The position numbers and the translations under genes were made by a program. DNA of 24,056 nucleotides from QHBQ01 sp038230695 (GTDB lineage: Bacteria > Chloroflexota > Chloroflexia > QHBQ01), in the NCBI GenBank assembly GCA_038230695.1, contig JBBRMT010000040.1, positions 1 to 24,056 of the forward strand. The letters run 5' to 3'. Position 1 is the first letter of the stretch; each line of letters starts with the position of its first letter. This document shows positions 13,893-21,827 of the stretch, one piece after another. The notes below the pieces were generated by a model. The model made no database searches. It was not told the DNA's origin and was given only the letters and a program-made list of their open reading frames with translations.

Positions 13893-14630
13893 TTATCTGT
13901 CCGCCTGCTTTATGGTCTGAGCCAGCACCTGCACGATCTGCTCGGTGTGTTCGCGCTCATGCTCAATCATGCGGCGCAACACTTTGCGGGCGCTCCACGG
14001 TTCGTCGGGGTGGTCGGTCAACTGGGTTGGGTAGCTGACTTGCGCCCGCTGCGGCGCAGTCAACTTACGCATCCGCTCGGTCACGGTGCGCTGCTCCATT
14101 GCCAGGAAGCGGAAGATCGGCAACTGGGCATCGCCCTCCCACTGCGCTGGCAGTGTGGCCGCATCCACCAGCCGCGATAGATACCACTCGTTGGTATTGC
14201 CCACGTGGCGTAGGATCTGGCGGATGCTCATTGCGCCCTGCTTCACCTGCCAGTCGAGCAGGTAATCGGACACATTAGGGGTGAGGGTGAGCAGATCGGC
14301 CCGCGCATAACCCCAGCGGCGCAGATACGTTTCCATCTCGGCCACACCGATTGGTTCGCGCTCCGGCGCAAACAGCGCAGCCTTATCGCCATGCAGGAAC
14401 GGGCCAAACCCTTCGCTGATTTCGACCACCTCGGCGGTGGTTCCCTCCGGCTCGGCCAGCATCTCGCCATGCTGCCCTAGCCAGGCCCAGTAATCCCAGA
14501 TCGCCTGCGGCACGGCATCGAGGGCCGCTTCGCTGCTGCTGGCTTTGGTGAAGCAGCCCAGCAGGCTCAACACATGGGCCATCGCTTCTCCATGTGGGCC
14601 GATTTCCAGGTAGACGTTGTAGCTGCTCAT
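13893..14630 (-). CDS. HicB-like N-terminal domain fused to DinB-family domain
   Basis: 245 residues from ATG 14630. Residues 1-60 (YNVYLEIGPHGEAMAHVLSL, then LGCFTKASSSEAALDAVPQAIWDYWAWLGQHGE) match the HicB antitoxin-like fold (strand, strand, 'GC' turn, helix). Residues 85-240 are helical, with the DinB/YfiT four-helix-bundle pattern: IRQILRHVGNTNEWYLSRL near 140 and MIEHEREHTEQIVQVL near 230 supply the His residues usually used to bind a divalent metal. DinB-like proteins include thiol-dependent transferases, but most have unknown substrates. No HicA toxin is adjacent, so the HicB-like part is unlikely to be an antitoxin here. The start lies 2 bases after the stop of the CoA-binding gene, and a perfect hairpin follows the stop. 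Confidence 0.8.
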   Translation of the reverse strand: MSSYNVYLEIGPHGEAMAHVLSLLGCFTKASSSEAALDAVPQAIWDYWAWLGQHGEMLAEPEGTTAEVVEISEGFGPFLHGDKAALFAPEREPIGVAEMETYLRRWGYARADLLTLTPNVSDYLLDWQVKQGAMSIRQILRHVGNTNEWYLSRLVDAATLPAQWEGDAQLPIFRFLAMEQRTVTERMRKLTAPQRAQVSYPTQLTDHPDEPWSARKVLRRMIEHEREHTEQIVQVLAQTIKQADR

Positions 14631-14632
14631 TT

Positions 14633-15049
14633 CTACTCCTCGTGATGCCGCTTGCCATACTCCACCCTCATGCAGTGGTCTTCGACGTACAGCAACCCCG
14701 CTTCCTCTGCCAGCCTGCGCGATGCTTCGCTGCTGATGCCCAGTTGCAGCCAGACCGCCTTCGCGCCACGGGCTATCGCCTGCTCGACAATTGGTGGCGT
14801 ATCCTCGCCCTTGCGAAAGATGTCTACCACCTCAACGGGAATCTCTGTTGGGATGGCGCTGACGCTAGGATAAGCCTTCAGCCCCATCACCTCATCCTCG
14901 GTCGGGTTGACCGGGATAATGGTGTAGCCATGTGCGGCCAGGTAAACGCCGACATGGTTGCTGGGCCGGTCGGGCTTGTTCGACAGCCCCACGATTGCCA
15001 CATTCTTCATCGCCAACGCCTGCTCAATCGCTTTGTGCATATCCGTCAT
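14633..15049 (-). CDS. CoA-binding domain protein (YccU-like)
   Basis: 138 residues from ATG 15049, preceded by GGAGGAG at about 7 bases. It is a single Rossmann-type CoA_binding_2 domain: KNVAIVGLSNKPDRPSNHVG (nucleotide-binding loop, residues 15-34), LAAHGYTIIPVNPTEDEVMG, YPSVSAIPTEIPVEVVDIFR and AVWLQLGISSEASRRLAEEA, then VEDHCMRVEYGK at the end. The length and motif order are those of the small stand-alone YccU family. It presumably binds CoA or an acyl-CoA; no reaction is established for the family. It is translated just ahead of the HicB-DinB gene. Confidence 0.92.
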   Translation of the reverse strand: MTDMHKAIEQALAMKNVAIVGLSNKPDRPSNHVGVYLAAHGYTIIPVNPTEDEVMGLKAYPSVSAIPTEIPVEVVDIFRKGEDTPPIVEQAIARGAKAVWLQLGISSEASRRLAEEAGLLYVEDHCMRVEYGKRHHEE

Positions 15050-15122
15050 CTTGCTGCTCCTCCCTGTGGTTTGGCCGGGGCCATTTGTTTGCCCTTTCGC
15101 TATCCACCGCTACTATGCAGCA

Positions 15123-16793
15123 TCAGCCCTCCGCCGCCCAGAACTCCTCGCGCACCAGTTTCATGGGGATGGAGCCGCTATCGAGCAGACGGTTGTGGAA
15201 GCGTTGCAGGCTGAAGTCGCTGCCCCAACGTTGCTGCGCTTCGTGTCGCAGGCGCAGGATGGCATCTTTGCCCAGCAGATAGCTCATCGGCTGGCCAGGG
15301 GTCATGGTGTAGCGGCGCACTTCGCCACGCGCCGAGGCGGGCGAGAACCTAACCTGGTCGGATAGCAGGCTGATAGCCTCGTCTACACTCATCGTTCCCA
15401 TCTGCAGGCCGACATCAATCATCACACGTGCCGCCCGCCACAGTTGGCCGCGCAACTGGCTCAGTGTCACGCGGGGGTCGGTGTAGTAGCCAACCTCGCC
15501 CATCATCTGTTCGCAGTAGAGCGCCCAGCCCTCGACGAACAGGCTGCTGAAGCCAAGATGCTTGCGAATGTAGGTGCTGGCCTGGTTGGCCCGCAGCAGT
15601 TGCAGGTGGTGGCCGGGGTAGCCCTCGTGCAAGGCAATCACCGGGATCCAGGCCCAGGCGTGTTCCTCAAGCTGCTGCTCTTGCTGCTCCGCCGTGCCGC
15701 TGACCTCCACCGGCGTTACCCAGAACTGGCCGGTTTGCGCCGCGTCGAACGCGCCGGGCTGGGCATAACCGGCGTAGGGGTAGGTTGCCCGCTGGAAGGC
15801 GGGGGTTTCTACGATCTCAATATCTCCAGGCGGGATGGTGACAAGCTGGCGACGCTTTAGGAAGGCAACCAGCCGCTCGGTTTCGCCGCGATAGGCGAGC
15901 AGCAGGCCATCGCTGGTGGGATGGTCATGGCGGGTTTCGGCGATGATCTGGTGCCAGCTTTTGTTGGGGTCAATCGTCACCGCCAGCTCGCGCATCTGCG
16001 CCTGGGTGTTGGCAAACAATTCGCGGCCCCAGGCGGCAATCTGGTCGGGGGTCTGGTCAATCATGTGCTGAAGCTGCAGCTTGCGCGAATACAGTCCGCG
16101 CAGGGCGAAGTCGCCATTCGAGCGGGGGCTGAGGTCATCGCGGAGCCATGCGACATACTCCTCCATTGCCCCCGCTGCCCGCTCCGCCGCTTTGACTAGA
16201 TCAGCCTTTAGCTCGCCGTTCACCGCGCTGGGTTGGTTCGCCAGCAGTGGCACTGCCTGACGAAAGAAGCCAATCGCGCCAGTCCCGCCCTCGATCGCCG
16301 TCTCGGTGAAGATGGCGGGCGGGTTCTGCACCTGGTGCTTGCCCAGCGCGAGTAGCTCCGGCACCTGCTGCAAACGTGATAGGACATTGCGTAGTCGTGC
16401 GGCCAGTGGCGCGAAGTCACGGCTTACCAACAGGAAGATGGCATAGACGGCAATATCAGCATACATCTGCGGCGCACGCTGCCAGTCCTTAATCTGCTCG
16501 ATGTCCAGCAACGCATCTTCCATATTGGCGGCCAGCAGTTGGTAATCGCTGCGCTCAGTAGTGGATAGGGGAGTGGGGTCAATCTGCGCCAGTTCAGTTT
16601 GCAACAGCTTCACCTGCGCGGCGTATGAATAAAGCGCGGGGGCGGAATAGTCGCCCAGTTGGTCGTCATAATCGTGGATGCCGAGGCTGGTGGCGAGTAG
16701 CGGGTATTGCTCAAACGAGGTCTGGAAGAAGCGGGCGGCGAGTTGCTCCAGAGGGGTGTGCAGGGTGGTGGGCTTGCGATCTTCGGCAGTCAA
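15123..16793 (-). CDS. DUF885 family protein with HEGYPGH metallopeptidase-like motif
   Basis: 556 residues. Translation starts at TTG 16793, which has a strong AGGAGGT 8 bases upstream; no ATG is placed as well. The family mark HEGYPGHH is at residues 389-396 (IALHEGYPGHHLQL), with a downstream Glu in FVEGWALYCEQMM, together resembling the zinc site of gluzincin peptidases. The upstream region is helical (LEQLAARFFQTSFEQYPLLA, TTERSDYQLLAANMEDALLD), and the C-terminus has QPMSYLLGKDAILRLR, also typical. No signal peptide is visible, so it is probably cytoplasmic. The substrate is unknown; a carboxypeptidase-like activity is the usual guess. The CoA-binding gene begins 73 bases downstream and may share the transcript. 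Confidence 0.9.
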   Translation of the reverse strand: MTAEDRKPTTLHTPLEQLAARFFQTSFEQYPLLATSLGIHDYDDQLGDYSAPALYSYAAQVKLLQTELAQIDPTPLSTTERSDYQLLAANMEDALLDIEQIKDWQRAPQMYADIAVYAIFLLVSRDFAPLAARLRNVLSRLQQVPELLALGKHQVQNPPAIFTETAIEGGTGAIGFFRQAVPLLANQPSAVNGELKADLVKAAERAAGAMEEYVAWLRDDLSPRSNGDFALRGLYSRKLQLQHMIDQTPDQIAAWGRELFANTQAQMRELAVTIDPNKSWHQIIAETRHDHPTSDGLLLAYRGETERLVAFLKRRQLVTIPPGDIEIVETPAFQRATYPYAGYAQPGAFDAAQTGQFWVTPVEVSGTAEQQEQQLEEHAWAWIPVIALHEGYPGHHLQLLRANQASTYIRKHLGFSSLFVEGWALYCEQMMGEVGYYTDPRVTLSQLRGQLWRAARVMIDVGLQMGTMSVDEAISLLSDQVRFSPASARGEVRRYTMTPGQPMSYLLGKDAILRLRHEAQQRWGSDFSLQRFHNRLLDSGSIPMKLVREEFWAAEG

Positions 16794-16887
16794 TGGTTCG
16801 ACCTCCTAAGTTCAAATGAGTTAACGTACAATGCGGATTTTCCTTCATTGACTGGCTCTGCGCTTGCAAACGGCCTTGATGCCAGTC

Positions 16888-16907
16888 GGCGTGGTGATAC
16901 GCCCCTA
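16888..16907. repeat. Partial palindromic GGGGCG repeat
   Basis: GGCGT...ACGCCCCTA keeps one arm and a short 5-bp stem of the dispersed palindrome. It lies in the spacer between the DUF881 and DUF885 genes. Confidence 0.45.
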
Positions 16908-16973
16908 TCCCCTGGAACTCTTCCCCGGCCCGCAGGTGGTGCAAAGTACAAAGCGCAAGCTGCAAAGCCAGCA

Positions 16974-17000
16974 ACTCAAACCTCAAACCTCAAACCTCAG
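16974..17000. repeat. Heptamer tandem repeat (CTCAAAC family), copy 2
   Basis: About three to four units of CTCAAAC directly follow the DUF881 gene end. The block is the reverse complement of 6591-6611. Confidence 0.65.
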
Positions 17001-17006
17001 CACTGC

Positions 17007-17723
17007 TCAGTTGCCGCCGGGCGCAGGGGTTGGTATGATCGGTTTGGCGTAGGTCATGGTGTAGTCTACGTTGTTCTTGGGCAGGGTGATGTTATCACTG
17101 CGATCTACCTTGACGGTTAGCCCTTGCTCGTTTTCCAGCAGTTGCTTGAGGCCGCCCTTGCGCTCCAGTGCGGTCTGCAAATCGCTGGGCGAACCGATCG
17201 CTTGCAGCTTATAGGGGCCCTGCACCGGCGCACCGTCAATGCTGACCGAGGCAGTGGTGCCATCGCCGCCAATCACGGTGCGGAGGACAACCCGCTTGCC
17301 GTTCATTGCAATCGCCTCCGCGCCAGCGTTGCGTAGCTCGTTGATCATATCCTGCAAGTCGAACATGGTAACATCGCCATCAATCTCAACCGTCACGCCC
17401 GGCCCCGTAACTGGAACTGCGCCATTCTGCGCCTGCATATCGTTGACATCGTGCAGCAGCTTGGTGGCATCATCCTGATTGGTCTTGTAACCAGCGACCT
17501 GACTGCCCAGTTTGCTAACCTCTTCGCGCAGATCAACCACGTTGTTATACAGTTGCAGCAGGTAGGCGGCGCGATCCGAATCGGATTGTTGGCTGATCAT
17601 CTGAGTATAGGCAGGGCTGACGGTGCGAATCTGCAGCACCAGCATGAAGCCCAGCACGAACGCTAGCACGCTGATGCTAGCTATCTTGCGCCAGCCGATG
17701 TTCCTTGCCTTCGGGTTCATCAT
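17007..17723 (-). CDS. DUF881 family protein, second of a tandem pair
   Basis: 238 residues from ATG 17723; a second in-frame ATG is at 17720. A single N-terminal membrane segment (about 15-31, IASISVLAFVLGFMLVLQI) is followed by a coiled-coil region (about 45-95, AAYLLQLYNNVVDLREEVSK) and then the DUF881 core: VPVTGPGVTVEIDGD, LQDMINELRNAGAEAIAMNG, RVVLRTVIGG and GAPVQGPYKLQAIG. The fold lies outside the membrane. DUF881 proteins are found near cell-division or envelope genes in Gram-positive-type bacteria, but their function is unknown. The gene starts 2 bases after its paralogue ends, so they form one operon. The C-terminus ends in a short Pro-rich tail. Confidence 0.9.
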   Translation of the reverse strand: MMNPKARNIGWRKIASISVLAFVLGFMLVLQIRTVSPAYTQMISQQSDSDRAAYLLQLYNNVVDLREEVSKLGSQVAGYKTNQDDATKLLHDVNDMQAQNGAVPVTGPGVTVEIDGDVTMFDLQDMINELRNAGAEAIAMNGKRVVLRTVIGGDGTTASVSIDGAPVQGPYKLQAIGSPSDLQTALERKGGLKQLLENEQGLTVKVDRSDNITLPKNNVDYTMTYAKPIIPTPAPGGN

Positions 17724-17725
17724 CG

Positions 17726-18559
17726 CTACTTGACCTGCCCCTCTACTGGCGTGGCATACTTGAAGGTAGGGGCGTTCTTGTATTCTGGCACGCTGACATC
17801 ATCGGCGGCCTGAACGGTCATTTGCACTTCGTAGAGCGCCTTGCGTTGCAGGAACTTACTAAGGTTGGGCGAGTTTACCATCGCATCCTGAAGCATCTGC
17901 TGGTTGCCGATCGCCAGCACTACATAGGGTGGCGAGAGGCGGGTGTTGTTTACCAGAATGGTGGTGCCAACGCAATAAATCGAGCTATTGCTCACCAATC
18001 GTTCACCGTTAAGCGAGATCGCCTCTGCGCCCGCGCCCAGCAGGGTGTTGACCCCATCGCGCAAGTCATACTCGTGTATTATATAGTGGGCGGGATCTTC
18101 GCCAGAGGGGATATTGGTAACTTTGCTGTCGTCGAAGGTGACGATTACGCCCGGCCCTTGCAACTGCACCAGCCCCGCGTCAATCTGTTGCTGGTTAAGC
18201 ATCTTTTGGGCGCTACCCAGAGAGTTCTGACTGGCGGCGCTCTGCTGTTGCACAGTGTTCAGTTTGGCGTGCAGATCGCCTACCCGCTGCTTGAGGTCGG
18301 CCTGCTCCTGCTCGAAGCGCACAATTGATGCAGAGACCTCCTGACGAGTAGCGTCGCGTGAGGCAGGCTGGGCGATATTCTGGGTTGCGCTATGCCACTG
18401 CACCGCCAGTAGCAGGCCGATCAACAGACCTGCTGCGCCGAGCAGCAATTGGAACGATAGCAGGCTGCCGCGCCGATGCGGGAATGTCCCGCTGGTAATT
18501 GGCAGTTGAATGGTGGAAAGGCGGTCGTTCTTAACCACCTTGTAATCTGAGGTTGCCAT
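17726..18559 (-). CDS. DUF881 family protein, first of a tandem pair
   Basis: 277 residues from ATG 18559, with AGAAGG about 9 bases upstream. A cytoplasmic N-terminus of about 30 residues precedes one membrane helix (LSFQLLLGAAGLLIGLLLAV), a coiled coil (about 70-125, FEQEQADLKQRVGDLHAKLN) and the DUF881 domain (LVQLQGPGVIVTFDDSK, then LRDGVNTLLGAGAEAISLNG, SPPYVVLAIGNQQML). It differs from the downstream paralogue by a longer insert after the first strand (IPSGEDPAHYIIHEYDLRD), which carries most of the family's conserved acidic residues. The two proteins probably form a complex or act in the same envelope process; this is inferred from their adjacency and shared layout. Confidence 0.9.
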   Translation of the reverse strand: MATSDYKVVKNDRLSTIQLPITSGTFPHRRGSLLSFQLLLGAAGLLIGLLLAVQWHSATQNIAQPASRDATRQEVSASIVRFEQEQADLKQRVGDLHAKLNTVQQQSAASQNSLGSAQKMLNQQQIDAGLVQLQGPGVIVTFDDSKVTNIPSGEDPAHYIIHEYDLRDGVNTLLGAGAEAISLNGERLVSNSSIYCVGTTILVNNTRLSPPYVVLAIGNQQMLQDAMVNSPNLSKFLQRKALYEVQMTVQAADDVSVPEYKNAPTFKYATPVEGQVK

Positions 18560-18902
18560 AGCGCAGAACCTTCTTCCGGGGTGCTGGAAAGTGGTGGGTA
18601 AAATAGCGTGGATGAGCCTGGCAGGGTTATGCCATCATCTCAGCCCAATGATACATCAACCAACCCTGATTTGTCAATAGAACTTTTGGCGCAGCGGTGG
18701 GTTTTACGCTCTCGTGTAACCGAACCTGAGCGCACAACGGTTTGCTCCTGCTTAATGCTTACTCGACAAGGAAGGGCCGCGCCATTAGTGCCGCAGTGTA
18801 GCTGCACCGGATCCCTTTGCATCTCATGTTTGCGTAACTTTAATATCGAACCATCGTTCTTAGATTTGGATTTTGGAAACAAGTGAAAGGTAAGCAAGCC
18901 TG
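18560..18902. other. Divergent intergenic region between DUF881 and NRAMP-like genes
   Basis: This 343-base spacer must hold promoters for both directions. A TAATAT word near 18841-18846 is a weak -10 candidate for the transporter; no well-spaced -35 is seen. An open frame at 18608-18886 has no family resemblance, no ribosome binding site and poor codon use, and I do not call it a gene. Confidence 0.4.
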
Positions 18903-20567
18903 ATGGCGGAATCACAGGAATTGGCTGAAATCCAGCCCGGTATGGTAGTAGAGGCCAGCGAAGGCGACCTTGGCGAAGAGGATATGAGCAAGCCACAAGT
19001 CTCCGAAGTGGTTAACGACGAGGCTGGCAACGTTACGTCTATCATCGTCAAGAAGGGGGTGCTGTTCAAGAAGGAAGTGGAGATTCCGGTTAGCCGCATC
19101 GAGTCGGTGCATACCACTCCTCCTGCAGATGAAGCGCCTGGCAAAGTGAAGGTCGCCATTACTGCGGAGGAGGCCGATGCGCTTACCCCACACGGTAATG
19201 AGCCACTCATCGCCGTGCCAGACGATGCGCTCACCTTGATCGAAGAAACCATACCCACCGAGAGCGGGCTGCGTAAGCTGGAAGTGCATCGGGAGCGAGA
19301 GCGTACCGGCGAGGAAACAGCCACCCCTGATGCTCATCCCAACCCGCTGCGCGTGCTAGGGCCAGGCTTTCTGGCGGGCATCGCAGATAACGACTCCTCG
19401 TCCGTCACCACCTATGCGGTGGATGGTGCGAGTGTGGGTTACGCTCATCTCTGGCTGCTGCTGCTTGCTACTCCTCTGCTACAGGCGGTGCAATTTGCCG
19501 CTGCTCGCGTGGGGCAAGCCCAGCAGAAGGGCTTTGCCGAGGTGTTGCGTGAGCATTATGGGCTTAAACTGGCAGCGCCATCTGCTGTCCTGCTGGTGCT
19601 GGCAAATCTGGCTTTGATCACCGCTGACCTGGTGGCGATTAGCACCGGGCTAGAATTGATAAGCGGCATATCCTGGCCGTGGTTCGTTGTGCCAGTGGCG
19701 GCGGCCCTCTGGTATCTGGTGGTTTATCACAATTTCGAGGTGATCAAGAAGGTATTTCTAATCCTGAGCCTGGCGTTCGTTACTTATCTGATCGCTGCCG
19801 TGCTATCCAAGCCCAACTGGGGCGAGGTGTTGATTAACACCTTCATCCCTCACTTCGACTTTAGCTTCGCCAGCGTCAGCAGCATGGTGGCATTGCTGGG
19901 TGCAACCATATCCCCCTGGGTAATCTACTGGCAGGTGCAGGGCGAGAAAGAGGAGAAACGCCCTGGCTCATCGCCAAAAGAGCAACGCCGCTGGGCAGCG
20001 GCGGACATCGGCGTGGGGGTGGTTAGCGGCAACCTGGTTTCCTACGCGATCATCGTCTCCACCGCGGCCACCTCATTTGTCGCGCACCAGCAGGTGAAGA
20101 CTGCGTTGGATGCCGCCCGCGCTTTCGAGCCGCTGCTGGGGTCGTTCGCCAAGTACCTGTTTGCCGTGGGGTTGATAGGCGCAGGGTTGGTCGCCATCCC
20201 TATCTTGATGGCAAGCACTTCCTATGCGGTGGCCGGTACAGTGGGCTGGCCTACAGGCCTATCGAAGAAGCCCTGGCAGGCTGAGGGTTTCTACCTGATT
20301 GTTACGGTGACGATTGTGATCAGCGTGGTGGTCGGGCTGCTGGGCTTCAACCCTTTGAGCCTGATATTCTGGGCCAACGTGCTGCAAGGGGCGCTCATCC
20401 CCGCGCTACTAATTATCCTGATCATCGTCGGTAACAATCGCAAGGTGATGAAGGACGAGCCGCTGGGCTGGCTTACTAACCTGGGTCTGGGGTTGGCAAT
20501 ACTAGTTACGTTGGCTGGGGCAATCCTGCTCTTCTATGGGCTGTTCACCGGGCAAGCAAGCAGTTAA
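18903..20567 (+). CDS. NRAMP-like metal transporter with N-terminal PRC-barrel-like domain
   Basis: 554 residues from ATG 18903, with AAAGG rather far upstream (about 12 bases). The first 150 residues are soluble: about 7-70 (VSEVVNDEAGNVTSIIVKKG, then VLFKKEVEIPVSRIESV) look like a PRC barrel, and an acidic linker follows. From about 150 there are eleven predicted membrane helices with the NRAMP order. Helix 1 reads GPGFLAGIADNDSSSVTTYA instead of the canonical DPGN, and helix 6 reads LLGATISPWVIYWQ instead of the MPH motif. Both fit the divergent bacterial NRAMP-related branch (GADDDPSG-type), whose ion is not the classical Mn2+/Fe2+. It is therefore a cytoplasmic-membrane cation transporter of unproven specificity. 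The soluble domain could regulate it or bind partners. Confidence 0.88.
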   Translation: MAESQELAEIQPGMVVEASEGDLGEEDMSKPQVSEVVNDEAGNVTSIIVKKGVLFKKEVEIPVSRIESVHTTPPADEAPGKVKVAITAEEADALTPHGNEPLIAVPDDALTLIEETIPTESGLRKLEVHRERERTGEETATPDAHPNPLRVLGPGFLAGIADNDSSSVTTYAVDGASVGYAHLWLLLLATPLLQAVQFAAARVGQAQQKGFAEVLREHYGLKLAAPSAVLLVLANLALITADLVAISTGLELISGISWPWFVVPVAAALWYLVVYHNFEVIKKVFLILSLAFVTYLIAAVLSKPNWGEVLINTFIPHFDFSFASVSSMVALLGATISPWVIYWQVQGEKEEKRPGSSPKEQRRWAAADIGVGVVSGNLVSYAIIVSTAATSFVAHQQVKTALDAARAFEPLLGSFAKYLFAVGLIGAGLVAIPILMASTSYAVAGTVGWPTGLSKKPWQAEGFYLIVTVTIVISVVVGLLGFNPLSLIFWANVLQGALIPALLIILIIVGNNRKVMKDEPLGWLTNLGLGLAILVTLAGAILLFYGLFTGQASS

Positions 20568-20620
20568 GAGCGCAAGCCTAAGCATTGGCATTTTCCATGC
20601 CGAGCGCGAAACGACTGTGG

Positions 20621-20643
20621 CTGGCATACCGAGTTTATGCCAG
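20621..20643. terminator. Hairpin downstream of the NRAMP-like gene
   Basis: CTGGCATA and TATGCCAG form an 8-bp stem around a 7-base loop, 54 bases after the transporter stop. No T-run follows, so termination is only possible, not clear. Confidence 0.35.
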
Positions 20644-20706
20644 TATTGACCACTCCCCAATCAGGCTGGCTGAACAAGGGTTAAACTAGAGTAAGAGGCT
20701 AGCTAC

Positions 20707-21080
20707 TTGAACTCCTTGCCCCTTCTTGCACTGATCGGCATCTTTATCGCCTCTGCGGCGGCAGTTTGGGTCGCAGGTATCCAGTTGTCAAAGGCTGCTG
20801 ATTTCCATTGAACTATCGGTAAGTGACGCAATCAGGCTCCAACGCCATCCTGCCTGTGTTCTTCCTCCCCGCCAGCCTGCTTGCAGCTGTGCCGGTTCTG
20901 ACCCAAATCCACTCTTCCAACCTTTACCTCACCGGCCTCGGTATTCTGTTGACCATAGTCTACGTCTAGGGACCGATCTTCCGCTCCAAGCGGCAAATCC
21001 TACACATGAGTATCGACTCGTTCATGGTGGTTGTCATCTAACTATTGGGAATTATCGGCCTCGTGTTCCTACCTCAGCAG
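20707..21080 (+). pseudogene. Degraded Na+/Ca2+-exchanger (CaCA)-family antiporter gene
   Basis: Two fragments in the same orientation resemble a CaCA-family cation antiporter. Fragment 1 (20707-20811) encodes LPLLALIGIFIASAAAVWVA followed by GIQLSKAADFH and then TGA, the typical first helix and start of the alpha-1 repeat. Fragment 2 (from about 20835) encodes GSNAILPVFFLPASLLAAVP, then NLYLTGLGILLTIVYV, TAG (20967-20969), GPIFRSKRQILHMSIDSFMV, then VVI, TAA (21039-21041) and LLGIIGLVFL, which fits the C-terminal helices of the same family. Both internal stops replace positions where family members have Tyr (VYxYG and LY-LLGI), so each can be explained by one base change. The middle of the protein, around 200 or more residues, is deleted between the fragments. 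This is a recently decayed gene that occupies most of an otherwise empty 690-base gap. Confidence 0.75.
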
Positions 21081-21187
21081 TTAGATAATGTGGCTGGCGT
21101 TTGCCACCATCGCCTTTAATTCCTGTCGTGATTGCAAACAGGCAGCACCCCCAGGGCTTACCTGGCCTATGTTTTTGCCCCTTTACC

Positions 21188-21240
21188 TTGCTATTTACAA
21201 CCGCATCGGGTATAATGCCTGCATAGTCAGGGCTGACTAT
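21188..21240 (+). promoter_or_regulatory. Promoter and operator-like dyad of the PadR operon
   Basis: TTGCTA (21188-21193), a 17-base spacer and TATAAT (21211-21216) form a good promoter. The perfect dyad ATAGTCA-GGGC-TGACTAT (21223-21240) covers the expected transcription start and ends just before the ribosome binding site AAAGGAG. A repressor bound there would block initiation, so self-repression by the PadR protein is likely. Confidence 0.65.
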
Positions 21241-21257
21241 AGAAAGGAGTGGTGGCT

Positions 21258-21827
21258 ATGCACAAGGAGCTAATGCTGCTAGGTTTGCTGCGTCCAGGAT
21301 CGTTGTATGGATACGAACTGCATCGCATTGTGCAGGCTCATGGCGAACTCTACAGCGACATGAAGAAGGCCAACCTTTATTACCTGCTCGACCGGCTGGC
21401 GGGCAGCGGGCATCTAACCGTGCAGGCGGAGCCAGGGACACGCGGGGCGCGGGGCGAACGGCTGGTCTATACCATTACAGCGGCGGGTAGAGAACGTTTC
21501 GCAGAGCTACTGCGCGAGGTGCTACGCAGCTACGAGCCAGATCATAACGGCGTGGATGTGGCGGTTATCTTTCTTTCGCATCTGCCTGCCAGCGAGGCGG
21601 TTAGCTTGCTGGCCGAGCGACAGCGCACGGTGGCGGAACGACGGGCGCAGGTGGCAGCCGAGCTTGGCGATCCAGCGGCGCATGGCCCTTTGCGCCAGAT
21701 TGCTGCTGACCACCTGCTATCGCAAATTGATGCCGAACTGAATTGGATCGAGCGTTCGCTGGCCTTTCTACACGAGGTTGGCTGGACGGGCGCGGCAAAG
21801 GAGGACGTTAATGGACAACCAGCATGA
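21258..21827 (+). CDS. PadR-family transcriptional regulator
   Basis: 189 residues. AAAGGAG (21243-21249) sits 8 bases before ATG 21258; the in-frame GTG 21249 overlaps the binding site itself and is rejected. The N-terminal winged helix is typical of PadR: KELMLLGLLRPGSLYGYELH (residues 3-22), DMKKANLYYLLDRLAGSGHL, and a wing with RGERLVYTITAAGRERFAEL. The C-terminal half (about 90-180) is helical (LLAERQRTVAERRAQVAAEL and HLLSQIDAELNWIERSLAFL) and should form the dimer. PadR proteins usually repress their own operon and respond to small molecules such as phenolics, drugs or redox signals. The stop lies 17 bases inside the next gene, so the two are tightly coupled and the neighbour is the probable target. 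Confidence 0.92.
   Translation: MHKELMLLGLLRPGSLYGYELHRIVQAHGELYSDMKKANLYYLLDRLAGSGHLTVQAEPGTRGARGERLVYTITAAGRERFAELLREVLRSYEPDHNGVDVAVIFLSHLPASEAVSLLAERQRTVAERRAQVAAELGDPAAHGPLRQIAADHLLSQIDAELNWIERSLAFLHEVGWTGAAKEDVNGQPA

Noticed and set aside
18608..18886. 92-codon open frame between the DUF881 and NRAMP-like genes
   Set aside because: No ribosome binding site, unlike coding sequence in composition, no family resemblance, and it occupies the divergent promoter region.
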